Below, one piece after another: positions 1 through 8,716 of a stretch of 64,000 nt of DNA. Position 1 is the stretch's first letter. The number at the start of each line of letters is the position of its first letter. The stretch lies in assembly GCF_000186465.1 (NCBI RefSeq), contig NZ_GL636091.1:1312981-1376980 (forward strand), read 5' to 3'. Source of the stretch: Streptococcus australis ATCC 700641 (GTDB lineage Bacteria > Bacillota > Bacilli > Lactobacillales > Streptococcaceae). The position numbers and the translations under genes are program-made. The notes under the pieces were generated by a model that did not search any database, was not told where the DNA came from, and worked only from the letters and a program-made list of their open reading frames with translations.

Positions 1-2
1 CA

Positions 3-371
3 GAGAAGAGAGAAAAAATCGTTCTAGAGGCTACTCGAACTAGTCAAAAGATTATTCTAGTCCTTGGAATTCTTTATGTTTTGCTATATTCTGCTATGTT
101 CATTTACCTAAGGCTCAATGATTTTCAAAATCCCTTATTGACTTGGTTTACTGACTACATCGATTATTTAGGTGAACTGATAAACGGAGAATGGGGCGGT
201 AGTTGGCGTCAAAAGCAAGCTAGTTTTTTGATGATTGCTCTACTGGCTTTACCGATTGTACTGATAGAAGGTGGCCCCTTCTTCTTGCTGGTTTTATTAG
301 TTGGGAATTGGACATTAAAGAGAAAGATAAGATTTGAGAGAGAACATAAAGGAGTAGAGAGCCATGGGTAG
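3..371 (+). CDS. Membrane protein, 5'-truncated by window edge
   Basis: The reading frame is open from the first bases of the window, so the start lies outside. The visible 122 codons contain a hydrophobic segment near the left edge (ILVLGILYVLLY) and a second one (MIALLALPIVLIEGG, then FFLLVLLVGNW) before a basic tail, so this is a small integral membrane protein. An apparent TTG start at 81 sits inside the first hydrophobic segment and is unlikely to be real. The gene overlaps the next one by 8 nt, so they are probably co-translated. I recognise no family. Confidence 0.6.
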   Translation, partial: EKREKIVLEATRTSQKIILVLGILYVLLYSAMFIYLRLNDFQNPLLTWFTDYIDYLGELINGEWGGSWRQKQASFLMIALLALPIVLIEGGPFFLLVLLVGNWTLKRKIRFEREHKGVESHG

Positions 372-1380
372 AACGGTGATTATAGGTACTTTAATTGCTT
401 TTGCAATTTTTAATCTGCTACTCGGTCTGGGCTTTTATCTCTTTCTAAAAAAGAGGAAAGAGAATGGACAGTCATTGTACGAATCCCCTGTAAACCAACA
501 AACTCGAACAGAAAAACTGGGTCTAGGCGAGATTTTTGTCTACCTGTCCCTGATTGCAATCGCAGGGATCTTTGCTTTTCAGACCTTAAATAGAGGCGGT
601 GTGGGGAATTCTATTTTAGCCAAAATGATCCTCCTACCTGCTCTAATGGCCCTTTTCAATGCAAGAAAAAGGACTGGAAAGTCATTACTTGCCCTCCTTA
701 TAACCTTGATGGTCTTTCTAGTAGGAATCATGTTTAATCTCACGATTGGTTTGCCACCTCAAGCACCAATTTTGCAAATTAATGAAAGTAAAATCACGTT
801 AGCAGAAACCAAAGCAAGTGATCTGATGGAAGCTGGATTTGATATCTATGTAAGACAAGGTGATGGTGGTAGCGACTACGAAGAACTCCTGACAGACGGC
901 AGTTTCAAAAAGTATTCAGGAGATAAATCAGTCACTATCGAAAAAGGCTTCAGACTTGATAGCAATGCTGTTCCCTACGCTCCCTATCTCTTTGCAAAAG
1001 ATGGCATAGTTCTTGGGAGTATTTCCTTTTACGGGGCAGAAGATAAGAACGTGGTTCTAGAAGATTCTAAGGTTATTCAGGTTCGATTTAATAAGGATAG
1101 CATTGAAGAAGCTAAGAAACATTCTATCACTTTGAAATTGGATGAACTCGACTTGACTAGTCGACTTGATGTTCCACGTGTTCAAGAAACTTTCAAAAAG
1201 CATCTATGGTCAATCCCACCATCAAATACAAGTGATGTCACTCAATTATGGTATGGATTACAGTGGTCAAGTAACAGTGACTCTCTATTTTGGAATGAGT
1301 ATTATAGTCTTATCCGTCTAGATGAAAATTATTTGATGACTGATTTTAAACTAGCTGCCAAAGTAGCGCGTGATGAGTAA
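364..1380 (+). CDS. Hypothetical membrane protein
   Basis: A 338-residue protein with an N-terminal membrane segment (about residues 5-28), a further segment at about 55-75, two closely spaced ones at about 80-128, and a hydrophilic C-terminal domain of about 200 residues that probably lies on one face of the membrane. It overlaps the preceding membrane-protein gene, and a terminator follows at once, so it is the last gene of that operon. No catalytic motif or known family is recognisable. The reading frame itself is secure from length and coupling. Confidence 0.6.
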   Translation: MGRTVIIGTLIAFAIFNLLLGLGFYLFLKKRKENGQSLYESPVNQQTRTEKLGLGEIFVYLSLIAIAGIFAFQTLNRGGVGNSILAKMILLPALMALFNARKRTGKSLLALLITLMVFLVGIMFNLTIGLPPQAPILQINESKITLAETKASDLMEAGFDIYVRQGDGGSDYEELLTDGSFKKYSGDKSVTIEKGFRLDSNAVPYAPYLFAKDGIVLGSISFYGAEDKNVVLEDSKVIQVRFNKDSIEEAKKHSITLKLDELDLTSRLDVPRVQETFKKHLWSIPPSNTSDVTQLWYGLQWSSNSDSLFWNEYYSLIRLDENYLMTDFKLAAKVARDE

Positions 1381-1418
1381 ATACGATTTTGAATAGTTGA
1401 ATTTGCTTATTCCTATCT

Positions 1419-1449
1419 AAAGGAATTAATTTATTTAGTTCCTTTTTTT
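1419..1449 (+). terminator. Terminator after membrane-protein operon
   Basis: AAAGGAA pairs with TTCCTTT across a 13-nt A/T-rich loop and runs into a T tract. The stem is short, so this is a moderate-strength call. Confidence 0.5.
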
Positions 1450-1543
1450 GTTTTTGATTTAAATTTAAAACGATTTCTATTTCTGGGTTGAATAAATTAC
1501 ACGAACTAAATATTAAATTGTTTTAAAAAAGTTCTGAAAATAC

Positions 1544-1572
1544 TTTACAAGTCTCTGAAAACATGATATATT
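1544..1572 (+). promoter_or_regulatory. Strong extended -10 promoter for leader RNA
   Basis: TTTACA at 1544-1549, a 17-nt spacer, then TATATT at 1567-1572 preceded by TGA, giving an extended -10. The predicted transcript starts near 1579, about 400 nt before speA. It is the only convincing promoter between the two operons. Confidence 0.7.
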
Positions 1573-1578
1573 GATGAA

Positions 1579-1909
1579 GCTTAGAAAATGAGATGATGTT
1601 TTCTAGCAAATATAAACCCGAGTAAAAAATGCCTACGGACAGGCAGGGTTGAATGCCGAAGCGTGGTTGAAAAGCCACATTATTGATAGGGTTAAAAGCC
1701 TACTTTTATAAGTTGATGTTAGGACATTAGTTCTAATTCGTATACATTTGTTAGTGTGGTGAAAGCACACGTCATCTTGTGAAACGATCAATAAAGTACG
1801 TAATATTTGCTACTAGAGAGTTAGGAAACATCAGGAACAGACATACTCAAAAGAAACAAACATAAACACGTCAGTAGATTGTAGAGCAGGTGCCAACCTG
1901 CTCTTTTTT
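1579..1909 (+). ncRNA. Structured ~330-nt RNA upstream of polyamine operon
   Basis: Bounded by a good promoter and an intrinsic terminator, this stretch has no open frame but many local helices. TAGAAAA/TTTTCTA lies at 1582-1605. AACCC/GGGTT (1615-1650) encloses TGCCT/AGGCA. A hairpin with a GAAA tetraloop sits at about 1663-1678, and TAGGAC-ATTA-GTTCTA and GTGTG/CACAC hairpins follow. I compared it from memory with tmRNA, RNase P RNA, T-box, lysine, cobalamin, ydaO and c-di-GMP RNAs and found no match. It could be an independent sRNA, or a long leader of speA whose terminator acts as an attenuator. No convincing promoter lies between its terminator and speA, which favours a leader. Confidence 0.6.
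1884..1909 (+). terminator. Terminator/attenuator of the leader RNA
   Basis: GAGCAGG pairs with CCTGCTC over a 6-nt loop, followed by T6. The upstream segment GCAGG in the leader (about 1642-1646) could pair with CCTGC in an alternative structure, so switching is possible but unproven. Confidence 0.75.
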
Positions 1910-1924
1910 CATAAGTTTCCTATA

Positions 1925-1947
1925 ACACCTGATTTTAGCTCAGGTGT
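1925..1947 (+). promoter_or_regulatory. Perfect 8-bp hairpin before speA RBS
   Basis: ACACCTGA and TCAGGTGT form a perfect stem with a 7-nt loop, 13 nt before the AAGGAG ribosome site. There is no T tract, so it is not a terminator. It may shield the 5' end of processed mRNA or affect initiation. Confidence 0.4.
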
Positions 1948-1978
1948 AGAAAATAAAGTAAAGGAGTATGTCTTCATA

Positions 1979-3433
1979 ATGTTAAATCAGAACCAAGCTC
2001 CCATTTATGAGGGGTTAGTTAAGTTACGAAAGAAAAGGATTGTTCCTTTCGATGTACCAGGTCATAAGCGTGGCCGTGGGAATCCAGAGTTAGTTGAACT
2101 TTTAGGGGAAAAATGCGTTGGTATTGATGTCAATTCTATGAAGCCCTTGGACAATCTTGGGCATCCTATTTCGATTATCAGAGATGCAGAAGAGCTAGCA
2201 GCAGAGGCTTTTGGAGCTGCCCATGCCTTTTTAATGATTGGCGGGACAACCTCATCCGTGCAAACCATGATTCTTTCCACCTGTAAAGCAGGTGATAAAA
2301 TCATCCTACCACGAAATGTCCATAAATCAGCCATCAATGCACTCGTTTTATGTGGAGCTATTCCCATCTATATCGAGATGAGTGTGGATCCCAAAATCGG
2401 TATTGCTTTGGGGCTTGAAAATGAGCGTGTGGCACAAGCTATTAAGGACCATCCGGATGCCAAGGCTATCTTAATCAACAATCCTACCTACTATGGGATT
2501 TGTTCAGACTTAAAGGGGCTAACAGAGATGGCCCACGCTGCAGGAATGAAAGTCTTAGTAGACGAGGCACACGGTGCTCATCTCCACTTTACAGATAAAC
2601 TTCCTCTATCTGCTATGGACGCTGGAGCAGATATGTCAGCCGTATCTATGCATAAGTCTGGTGGCAGCTTGACTCAAAGTTCGCTTCTTTTAGTTGGCGA
2701 TCAGATGAATCCTGAGTACGTGCGTCAAATCATTAACCTGACCCAATCAACATCAGCATCCTATTTGTTAATGTCTAGTTTGGATATTTCACGCCGCAAT
2801 TTGGCCCTTCGTGGTAAAGAGTCATTTGAGAAGGTCATTGAGCTATCTGAGTACGCTCGTCGTGAAATCAATGCCATCGGTGGCTACTATGCCTACTCAA
2901 AAGAGCTAGTAGACGGTGTGTCGGTCTTTGATTTTGATGTGACCAAGCTGTCAGTTTACACTCAGGGAATTGGACTAACAGGTATTGAAGTTTATGATCT
3001 CTTACGGGATGAATATGACATTCAGATTGAGTTTGGTGATATTGGCAATATCTTGGCCTACATTTCGATTGGTGACCGTATCCAAGACATTGAACGCTTG
3101 GTTGGTGCTCTAGCTGATATCAAGAGACTATACTCACGAGATGGGAAGGACTTGATCGCTGGCGAATATATCCAACCAGAGTTGGTGCTATCTCCACAGG
3201 AAGCCTTCTACTCAGAGAGAAGAAGCTTAACCTTGGACGAGTCCGTTGGACAAGTCTGTGGGGAATTTGTCATGTGTTACCCTCCTGGGATTCCTATCCT
3301 AGCGCCAGGTGAACGGATTACACAAGGTCTTGTCGATTATATCAAATTTGCAAAGGAACGTGGTTGTTCCCTCCAAGGAACGGAAGATCCAGAGGTCAAT
3401 CACATCAATGTTATTGAAAGAAAGGAGAACTAG
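1979..3433 (+). CDS. speA: Orn/Lys/Arg decarboxylase (probable arginine decarboxylase)
   Basis: PLP-dependent fold-type I amino-acid decarboxylase of 484 residues, the size of the Gram-positive SpeA/Cad group. The PLP lysine is Lys226 in SMHKSGGSL, and the DEAHGAH motif precedes it at about 198-204. It is often annotated as lysine decarboxylase, but the operon also encodes agmatine deiminase and N-carbamoylputrescine amidase, which use agmatine. Arginine decarboxylation feeding putrescine is therefore the better inference. The start was chosen by family N-terminus and the upstream AAGGAG, although the spacing (12 nt) is long. The stop codon abuts the speE start. Confidence 0.9.
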   Translation: MLNQNQAPIYEGLVKLRKKRIVPFDVPGHKRGRGNPELVELLGEKCVGIDVNSMKPLDNLGHPISIIRDAEELAAEAFGAAHAFLMIGGTTSSVQTMILSTCKAGDKIILPRNVHKSAINALVLCGAIPIYIEMSVDPKIGIALGLENERVAQAIKDHPDAKAILINNPTYYGICSDLKGLTEMAHAAGMKVLVDEAHGAHLHFTDKLPLSAMDAGADMSAVSMHKSGGSLTQSSLLLVGDQMNPEYVRQIINLTQSTSASYLLMSSLDISRRNLALRGKESFEKVIELSEYARREINAIGGYYAYSKELVDGVSVFDFDVTKLSVYTQGIGLTGIEVYDLLRDEYDIQIEFGDIGNILAYISIGDRIQDIERLVGALADIKRLYSRDGKDLIAGEYIQPELVLSPQEAFYSERRSLTLDESVGQVCGEFVMCYPPGIPILAPGERITQGLVDYIKFAKERGCSLQGTEDPEVNHINVIERKEN

Positions 3434-4294
3434 ATGGATTTATGGTTTTCTGAAGTTCATACTCCAGATGTGAAATTATCATTGAGAACTGCCAAACAAC
3501 TCTATGCTGGAAAAAGTGAGTGGCAGGATATTGAAGTATTAGATACTCCAGCTTTTGGGAAGATTTTGATTTTAAATGGGCATGTCTTGTTCTCGGATGC
3601 AGATGATTTTGTCTACAACGAAATGACCGTCCACGTTCCTATGGCTGTCCATCCCAATCCAAAGAAAGTCTTGGTTATTGGGGGTGGTGACGGTGGTGTT
3701 GCCCAAGTATTAACTCTCTATCCAGAATTGGAACAAATCGATATTGTAGAACCAGATGAGATGCTGGTAGAGGTTTGTCGAGAGTATTTTCCAGACTTTG
3801 CTGCAGGACTTGATGACCCTCGCGTCACCATTTACTACCAAAATGGACTAAGGTTTTTGAGAAACTGTGAAAATGATTACGACATTATCATTAACGATGC
3901 GACTGATCCATTTGGCCATACGGAAGGGCTCTTTACCAAGGAATTTTACGGCAATAGTTACAGAGCCTTGAAAGAGGACGGAATCATGATTTACCAGCAT
4001 GGTAGTCCCTTCTTTGACGAAGATGAGTCAGCTTGTCGAAGCATGCACCGTAAGGTTAATCAAGCCTTTCCAATTAGTCGAGTTTATCAGGCACATATCC
4101 CTACCAGTCCTGCAGGCTATTGGTTATTTGGGTTTGCATCTAAAAAATACCACCCTGTCAAAGATTTTGACAAGGAAGGTTGGAAAAAACGCCAGCTTTT
4201 CACAGAATACTACACTGCAAACCTACATATTGGTGCCTTTATGTTGCCTAAGTATGTAGAAGACATTTTAGAGGAAGAGGAAGGAAGAAAATGA
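3434..4294 (+). CDS. speE: Spermidine synthase-like aminopropyltransferase
   Basis: A 286-residue spermidine synthase family protein with an N-terminal beta domain, the nucleotide-binding glycine loop VIGGGDGGVAQV at about 77-88, the acidic IVEPDE pair, and INDATDPFGH. Aminopropyltransferases move the aminopropyl group of decarboxylated S-adenosylmethionine to putrescine. No S-adenosylmethionine decarboxylase is seen in the window, and the neighbouring carboxyspermidine route makes spermidine without it, so the true donor or product here is uncertain. The ATG follows the speA stop with no gap and the end overlaps the next gene by 4 nt, so translation is coupled. Confidence 0.88.
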   Translation: MDLWFSEVHTPDVKLSLRTAKQLYAGKSEWQDIEVLDTPAFGKILILNGHVLFSDADDFVYNEMTVHVPMAVHPNPKKVLVIGGGDGGVAQVLTLYPELEQIDIVEPDEMLVEVCREYFPDFAAGLDDPRVTIYYQNGLRFLRNCENDYDIIINDATDPFGHTEGLFTKEFYGNSYRALKEDGIMIYQHGSPFFDEDESACRSMHRKVNQAFPISRVYQAHIPTSPAGYWLFGFASKKYHPVKDFDKEGWKKRQLFTEYYTANLHIGAFMLPKYVEDILEEEEGRK

Positions 4295-5550
4295 GTCGTT
4301 TATTAGTTATCGGATGTGGGGGCGTTGCCCAGGTTGCTATTTCAAAGATTTGTCAAGACAGCGAAACTTTTAAAGAGATTATGATTGCAAGCCGTACCAA
4401 GTCAAAATGTGATGACTTGAAGGCTAAATTAGAAGGCAAAACAAATACTAAGATTGAGACAGCTGCTCTTGATGCGGACAAGGTAGAAGAAGTGATTGCC
4501 TTGATTGAAAGCTACAAACCAGAAGCTGTTTTGAACGTAGCTCTACCATACCAAGATTTGACTATTATGGATGCTTGTTTGGCTACAGGTGTGCACTATA
4601 TCGATACTGCCAACTATGAGGCTGAGGACACAGAAGACCCTGAATGGCGTTCTATTTATGAGAAACGTTGTAAGGAACTTGGTTTTACAGCTTACTTTGA
4701 CTACTCATGGCAATGGGCTTACCAAGAGAAATTCAAGGAAGCAGGTCTGACTGCCTTGCTTGGATCTGGTTTTGATCCAGGGGTAACCAGCGTCTTTTCA
4801 GCTTATGCACTCAAACATTACTTTGACGAAATCCACTATATCGATATTTTAGACTGTAATGGTGGTGACCACGGTTATCCATTTGCGACAAACTTTAACC
4901 CAGAAATCAATCTACGTGAGGTTTCTGCACCAGGTTCTTACTGGGAAGATGGAAAGTGGGTAGAAGTCGAAGCTATGTCTATTAAACGTGAGTATGATTT
5001 CCCTCAAGTTGGCCAAAAAGACATGTATCTCCTCCACCATGAAGAAATCGAATCATTAGCAAAGAATATTCCAGGAGTTAAACGGATTCGCTTCTTTATG
5101 ACTTTTGGCCAATCTTATCTAACTCACATGAAATGCTTGGAAAACGTTGGTCTCCTTCGTACAGATACTATTAATTTTAACGGACAAGAAATCGTACCAA
5201 TCCAATTCTTGAAAGCCTTGCTTCCAGATCCTGCAAGCCTTGGCCCACGTACTGTTGGTAAAACTAATATTGGATGTATCTTTACAGGTGTCAAAGATGG
5301 CGTTGAAAAGACCATCTACATCTACAATGTTTGCGACCATCAAGAATGTTACGCAGAAGTTGGTTCACAAGCCATTTCTTACACAACAGGTGTTCCAGCC
5401 ATGATTGGGACAAAATTAGTTATGGATGGTACTTGGAAACAACCAGGAGTTTATAACCTTGAAGAATTGGATCCAGACCCATTCATGGAAGCTTTGAATA
5501 AATACGGTTTGCCATGGGTTGTTGTTGAAAATCCACAAATGGTGGACTAA
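4291..5550 (+). CDS. Carboxy(nor)spermidine dehydrogenase, saccharopine dehydrogenase family
   Basis: A 419-residue protein starting with the Rossmann loop VIGCGGVAQVA and carrying the saccharopine-dehydrogenase-like C-terminal domain. In this family the enzyme condenses putrescine (or diaminopropane) with aspartate semialdehyde using NADPH, giving carboxyspermidine. The next gene encodes the matching decarboxylase, which supports this rather than a lysine-biosynthesis role. It overlaps speE by 4 nt and nspC by 1 nt, so it sits in the middle of a strictly coupled operon. Lysine metabolism enzymes share this fold and are often confused in annotation. Confidence 0.88.
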   Translation: MSRLLVIGCGGVAQVAISKICQDSETFKEIMIASRTKSKCDDLKAKLEGKTNTKIETAALDADKVEEVIALIESYKPEAVLNVALPYQDLTIMDACLATGVHYIDTANYEAEDTEDPEWRSIYEKRCKELGFTAYFDYSWQWAYQEKFKEAGLTALLGSGFDPGVTSVFSAYALKHYFDEIHYIDILDCNGGDHGYPFATNFNPEINLREVSAPGSYWEDGKWVEVEAMSIKREYDFPQVGQKDMYLLHHEEIESLAKNIPGVKRIRFFMTFGQSYLTHMKCLENVGLLRTDTINFNGQEIVPIQFLKALLPDPASLGPRTVGKTNIGCIFTGVKDGVEKTIYIYNVCDHQECYAEVGSQAISYTTGVPAMIGTKLVMDGTWKQPGVYNLEELDPDPFMEALNKYGLPWVVVENPQMVD

Positions 5551-6677
5551 TGAAATTAGAACAAGTACCAACGCCTTCTTATATCATTGACTTAGGAAAA
5601 TTAGAAGAGAATTGCCGCATTTTACAAGAGGTTCAAGAAAAAACTGGCTGTAAGGTTCTACTGGCTCAAAAAGCTTATTCCCTCTATAAAACCTATCCTT
5701 TGATTAGTCAGTATCTGTCAGGTACGACGGCTAGTGGATTCTATGAGGCTAAGTTAGCTAGAGAAGAGTTCCCTGGGGAAGTCCATGTTTTTGCGCCAGC
5801 TTTCAAGGAATCAGATATGGAAGAGTTGCTTAAAATATCTGATCATATTGTCTTTAACTCAGAGAGACAATTACGAAAATATGGTCAACGTTGTCGTGAA
5901 GCTGGTATCAGTGTCGGTCTACGCCTCAATCCTAAATGTTCAACGCAGGGTGACCACGCGCTTTATGATCCTTGTGCTCCTGGCTCTCGTTTTGGAGTGA
6001 CTTCAGACAAGATACCTAGTGATTTGCTGGACTTGGTTGACGGGCTTCATTTTCATACTCTTTGTGAGCAGGGGGCAGATGATTTAGAGACAACCTTGAA
6101 AGCAGTAGAAGAGCAGTTTGGAGCCTATTTGCATCAAGTTAAATGGCTCAATATGGGTGGTGGTCATCATATTACGAGAGATGACTATGATGTGGACTTA
6201 CTGATTTCTGAGATTAAACGCATTCGAGAAACTTATAACCTTGACATCTATATCGAGCCAGGAGAAGCTATTGCCCTTAATGCGGGCTATCTAGCGACAG
6301 AAGTCTTAGATATTGTTGAAAACGGGATTGAGACCTTGGTGTTAGATGCTTCAGCAAGCTGCCATATGCCAGATGTTCTTGAGATGCCTTATCGCCCTCC
6401 ATTGAGAGATGGTTTTGAAGCGCAAGAAAAACCTTATACTTATAGACTCTCTTCAAATACTTGTCTTACAGGGGATATCATTGGGGATTACAGCTTTGAA
6501 AAACCGATTGAAATCGGTGATCGCCTCTATTTTGAAGACATGGCTATTTACTCCTTTGTCAAAAATAATACCTTTAACGGCATTGGGCTTCCAAGTTTGT
6601 ATCTCATGGATAAAGAGGGTGAGTGCAGTCTAGTCAAAGCATTTGGCTACCAAGACTTTAAGGAGAGATTATCATGA
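5550..6677 (+). CDS. nspC: Carboxynorspermidine/carboxyspermidine decarboxylase
   Basis: A 375-residue fold-type III PLP decarboxylase. The PLP lysine is in [10 protein letters not shown] near residue 41. HFHTLCEQ, the glycine loop NMGGGHHI and the C-terminal [18 protein letters not shown] segment are all typical of NspC. It removes the carboxyl group of carboxyspermidine to yield spermidine, the last step of the S-adenosylmethionine-independent pathway. The start codon overlaps the preceding stop by one base, and the end overlaps aguA by 4 nt. Confidence 0.92.
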   Translation: MKLEQVPTPSYIIDLGKLEENCRILQEVQEKTGCKVLLAQKAYSLYKTYPLISQYLSGTTASGFYEAKLAREEFPGEVHVFAPAFKESDMEELLKISDHIVFNSERQLRKYGQRCREAGISVGLRLNPKCSTQGDHALYDPCAPGSRFGVTSDKIPSDLLDLVDGLHFHTLCEQGADDLETTLKAVEEQFGAYLHQVKWLNMGGGHHITRDDYDVDLLISEIKRIRETYNLDIYIEPGEAIALNAGYLATEVLDIVENGIETLVLDASASCHMPDVLEMPYRPPLRDGFEAQEKPYTYRLSSNTCLTGDIIGDYSFEKPIEIGDRLYFEDMAIYSFVKNNTFNGIGLPSLYLMDKEGECSLVKAFGYQDFKERLS

Positions 6678-7759
6678 TGGACAGCCCAAAGAAATTAGGT
6701 TACCGGATGCCTGCAGAGTATGAACCCCATCATGGGACTCTCATGATATGGCCTACTCGACCAGGGTCTTGGCCTTTTCAAGGAAAGGCTGCAAAAAAAG
6801 CTTTTAGCCAGATTATCAAAACGATTGCTCAGGGGGAAACAGTCTACCTTTTGGTTGAGGAGGACTATCTATCTGAAGCACAATCCTATCTTGGAGACAA
6901 TGTTGTTTATCTAGATATTCAGACAAATGATGCCTGGGCACGTGATACTGGTCCAACTATTCTCCTCAATGATCAAAGGGAAAAGTTAGCGGTAGATTGG
7001 TCTTTCAATGCCTGGGGTGGTGCTGTTGACGGTCTTTACCAAGACTATGAAGCAGATGACCAAGTAGCCAGTCGCTTTGCAGAAGTCTTAGATATACCTG
7101 TTTACGATGCCAAACCATTTGTACTGGAAGGCGGAGCTATTCATAGTGACGGTCAAGGAACTATACTTGTGACTGAAAGTTGTTTGCTCAGTCCTGGTCG
7201 CAATCCTCACCTGACTAAAGAGGAGATTGAAAAGATCTTACTAGAGAGTCTTGGTGCCGAAAAAGTCATTTGGTTGCCTTACGGTATTTATCAAGACGAG
7301 ACAAATGAACACGTCGACAATGTTGCAGCCTTTGTTGGTCCTGCTGAGGTTGTTTTAGCTTGGACGGACGACCAAGATGATCCTCAGTATGCCATGTCTA
7401 CAGCAGATCTAGCTCTTTTAGAGAAGGAAACCGATGCAAAAGATCGAAGTTTCACTATTCATAAACTTCCAATCCCAGCTATTCATCAAGTAGTGACGGA
7501 AGATGATTTGCCGGGCTATACTTATGAAGAAGGTGAAGAAGAACGCTATGCAGGTGAACGTTTAGCAGCTTCCTATGTGAATTTTTACATTGCTAATAAG
7601 TCTGTCTTGGTTCCACAATTTCGGGATGAAAACGACCAAGTGGCCTTGGATATTCTGAGCCAGTGTTTTCCAGACCGTGAAGTTGTCGGAATTCCTGCAA
7701 GAGATATTCTTTTAGGTGGTGGAAATATCCACTGTATTACCCAACAAATTCCAGAATAG
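6674..7759 (+). CDS. aguA: Agmatine deiminase
   Basis: A 361-residue enzyme of the guanidino-group-modifying (pentein) superfamily. It has the N-terminal [15 protein letters not shown], the [11 protein letters not shown] motif around residues 89-99, and the C-terminal catalytic cysteine in LGGGNIHC (about residue 354). It hydrolyses agmatine to N-carbamoylputrescine and ammonia. Two ATG codons (6674 and 6677) are available at the overlap with nspC. Its pairing with aguB gives arginine-derived putrescine. Confidence 0.95.
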   Translation: MMDSPKKLGYRMPAEYEPHHGTLMIWPTRPGSWPFQGKAAKKAFSQIIKTIAQGETVYLLVEEDYLSEAQSYLGDNVVYLDIQTNDAWARDTGPTILLNDQREKLAVDWSFNAWGGAVDGLYQDYEADDQVASRFAEVLDIPVYDAKPFVLEGGAIHSDGQGTILVTESCLLSPGRNPHLTKEEIEKILLESLGAEKVIWLPYGIYQDETNEHVDNVAAFVGPAEVVLAWTDDQDDPQYAMSTADLALLEKETDAKDRSFTIHKLPIPAIHQVVTEDDLPGYTYEEGEEERYAGERLAASYVNFYIANKSVLVPQFRDENDQVALDILSQCFPDREVVGIPARDILLGGGNIHCITQQIPE

Positions 7760-7768
7760 GAGAAAAAG

Positions 7769-8644
7769 ATGAGAAATGTAACGGTTGCAGCTATTCAGAT
7801 GCAATGCGCTAAGGATGTGGAAACCAATATCCAAACAGCTGAACGCTTAGTTCGACAAGCTGCAGACAAAGGAGCCCAAATTATTCTCTTGCCTGAATTA
7901 TTTGAACGTCCCTATTTCTGTCAGGAACGTCAGTATGACTACTACCAGTATGCCCAGTCGGTGACAGAAAATACGGCTATTCAGCATTTTAAAGTGATTG
8001 CCAAGGAACTAAAGGTCGTTTTACCGATCAGTTTCTATGAAAAAGATGGTAATGTATTATACAATTCCATTGCTGTCATTGATGCAGATGGAGAAGTACT
8101 AGGCGTTTATCGGAAGACACACATACCAGATGACCATTATTATCAAGAAAAATTCTTCTTTACTCCTGGAAACACAGGTTTCAAGGTCTGGGATACTCGC
8201 TATGCCAAGATTGGTATTGGCATTTGTTGGGATCAGTGGTTCCCAGAAACAGCCCGTTGCCTTGCACTAAATGGCGCAGAATTGCTCTTTTATCCAACAG
8301 CCATTGGATCAGAGCCTATTTTGGATACAGATAGTTGTGGTCATTGGCAACGTACCATGCAAGGACACGCAGCAGCAAATATTGTGCCAGTTATTGCAGC
8401 CAATCGTTATGGTTTAGAAGAAGTCACTCCTTGTGAGGAAAATGGAGGGCAAAGTTCTAGTCTTAATTTCTACGGTTCATCCTTTATGACTGATGAAACA
8501 GGAGCTATTTTAAGTCAAGCAGAACGACAAGGCGAAGCTATCTTGTTAACTACTTATGACCTTGACAAGGGAGCGAATGAGCGCCTGAATTGGGGTCTCT
8601 TTAGAGACAGAAGACCAGATATGTATAAAGATATTGTCAGATGA
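7769..8644 (+). CDS. aguB: N-carbamoylputrescine amidase
   Basis: A 291-residue nitrilase-superfamily hydrolase with the full Glu-Lys-Cys triad: Glu in LLPELFERPYF, Lys in YRKTHIPDD, Cys in GIGICWDQWFPE. It converts N-carbamoylputrescine to putrescine, ammonia and CO2. It is the last gene of the polyamine operon, 9 nt after aguA with GGAGAAAAAG before its ATG, and a strong terminator overlaps its stop codon. The whole operon can be read as arginine to agmatine to putrescine to carboxyspermidine to spermidine. Confidence 0.95.
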   Translation: MRNVTVAAIQMQCAKDVETNIQTAERLVRQAADKGAQIILLPELFERPYFCQERQYDYYQYAQSVTENTAIQHFKVIAKELKVVLPISFYEKDGNVLYNSIAVIDADGEVLGVYRKTHIPDDHYYQEKFFFTPGNTGFKVWDTRYAKIGIGICWDQWFPETARCLALNGAELLFYPTAIGSEPILDTDSCGHWQRTMQGHAAANIVPVIAANRYGLEEVTPCEENGGQSSSLNFYGSSFMTDETGAILSQAERQGEAILLTTYDLDKGANERLNWGLFRDRRPDMYKDIVR

Positions 8645-8670
8645 AAAAGCCTATCGTAGGCTTTTCTTTT
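8645..8670 (+). terminator. Terminator of polyamine operon
   Basis: AAAAGCCTA pairs perfectly with TAGGCTTTT over a 3-nt loop and is followed by CTTTT. The symmetric A/T flanks make it potentially bidirectional. Confidence 0.85.
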
Positions 8671-8716
8671 TGGAAAGTCGTATAATAGAGGTAAGAAGAG
8701 TTGTGAGGTGTTCCCT

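Noticed and set aside
1630..1645. ANTAR-type hexaloop in the speA leader (TGCCT-ACGGAC-AGGCA)
   Set aside because: Only a single such loop with no partner hairpin and no overlap with the terminator; chance match is likely.
1579..1909. tmRNA, RNase P RNA, T-box or lysine riboswitch upstream of speA
   Set aside because: None of the conserved cores of these families (tag frame and CCA end, GAGGAAAGTCC, TGG/ACCGCG box, AGAGGtGC core) is present.
3999..4259. Second gene inside speE
   Set aside because: A shadow frame within a well-conserved gene with no ribosome site and no recognisable protein features.
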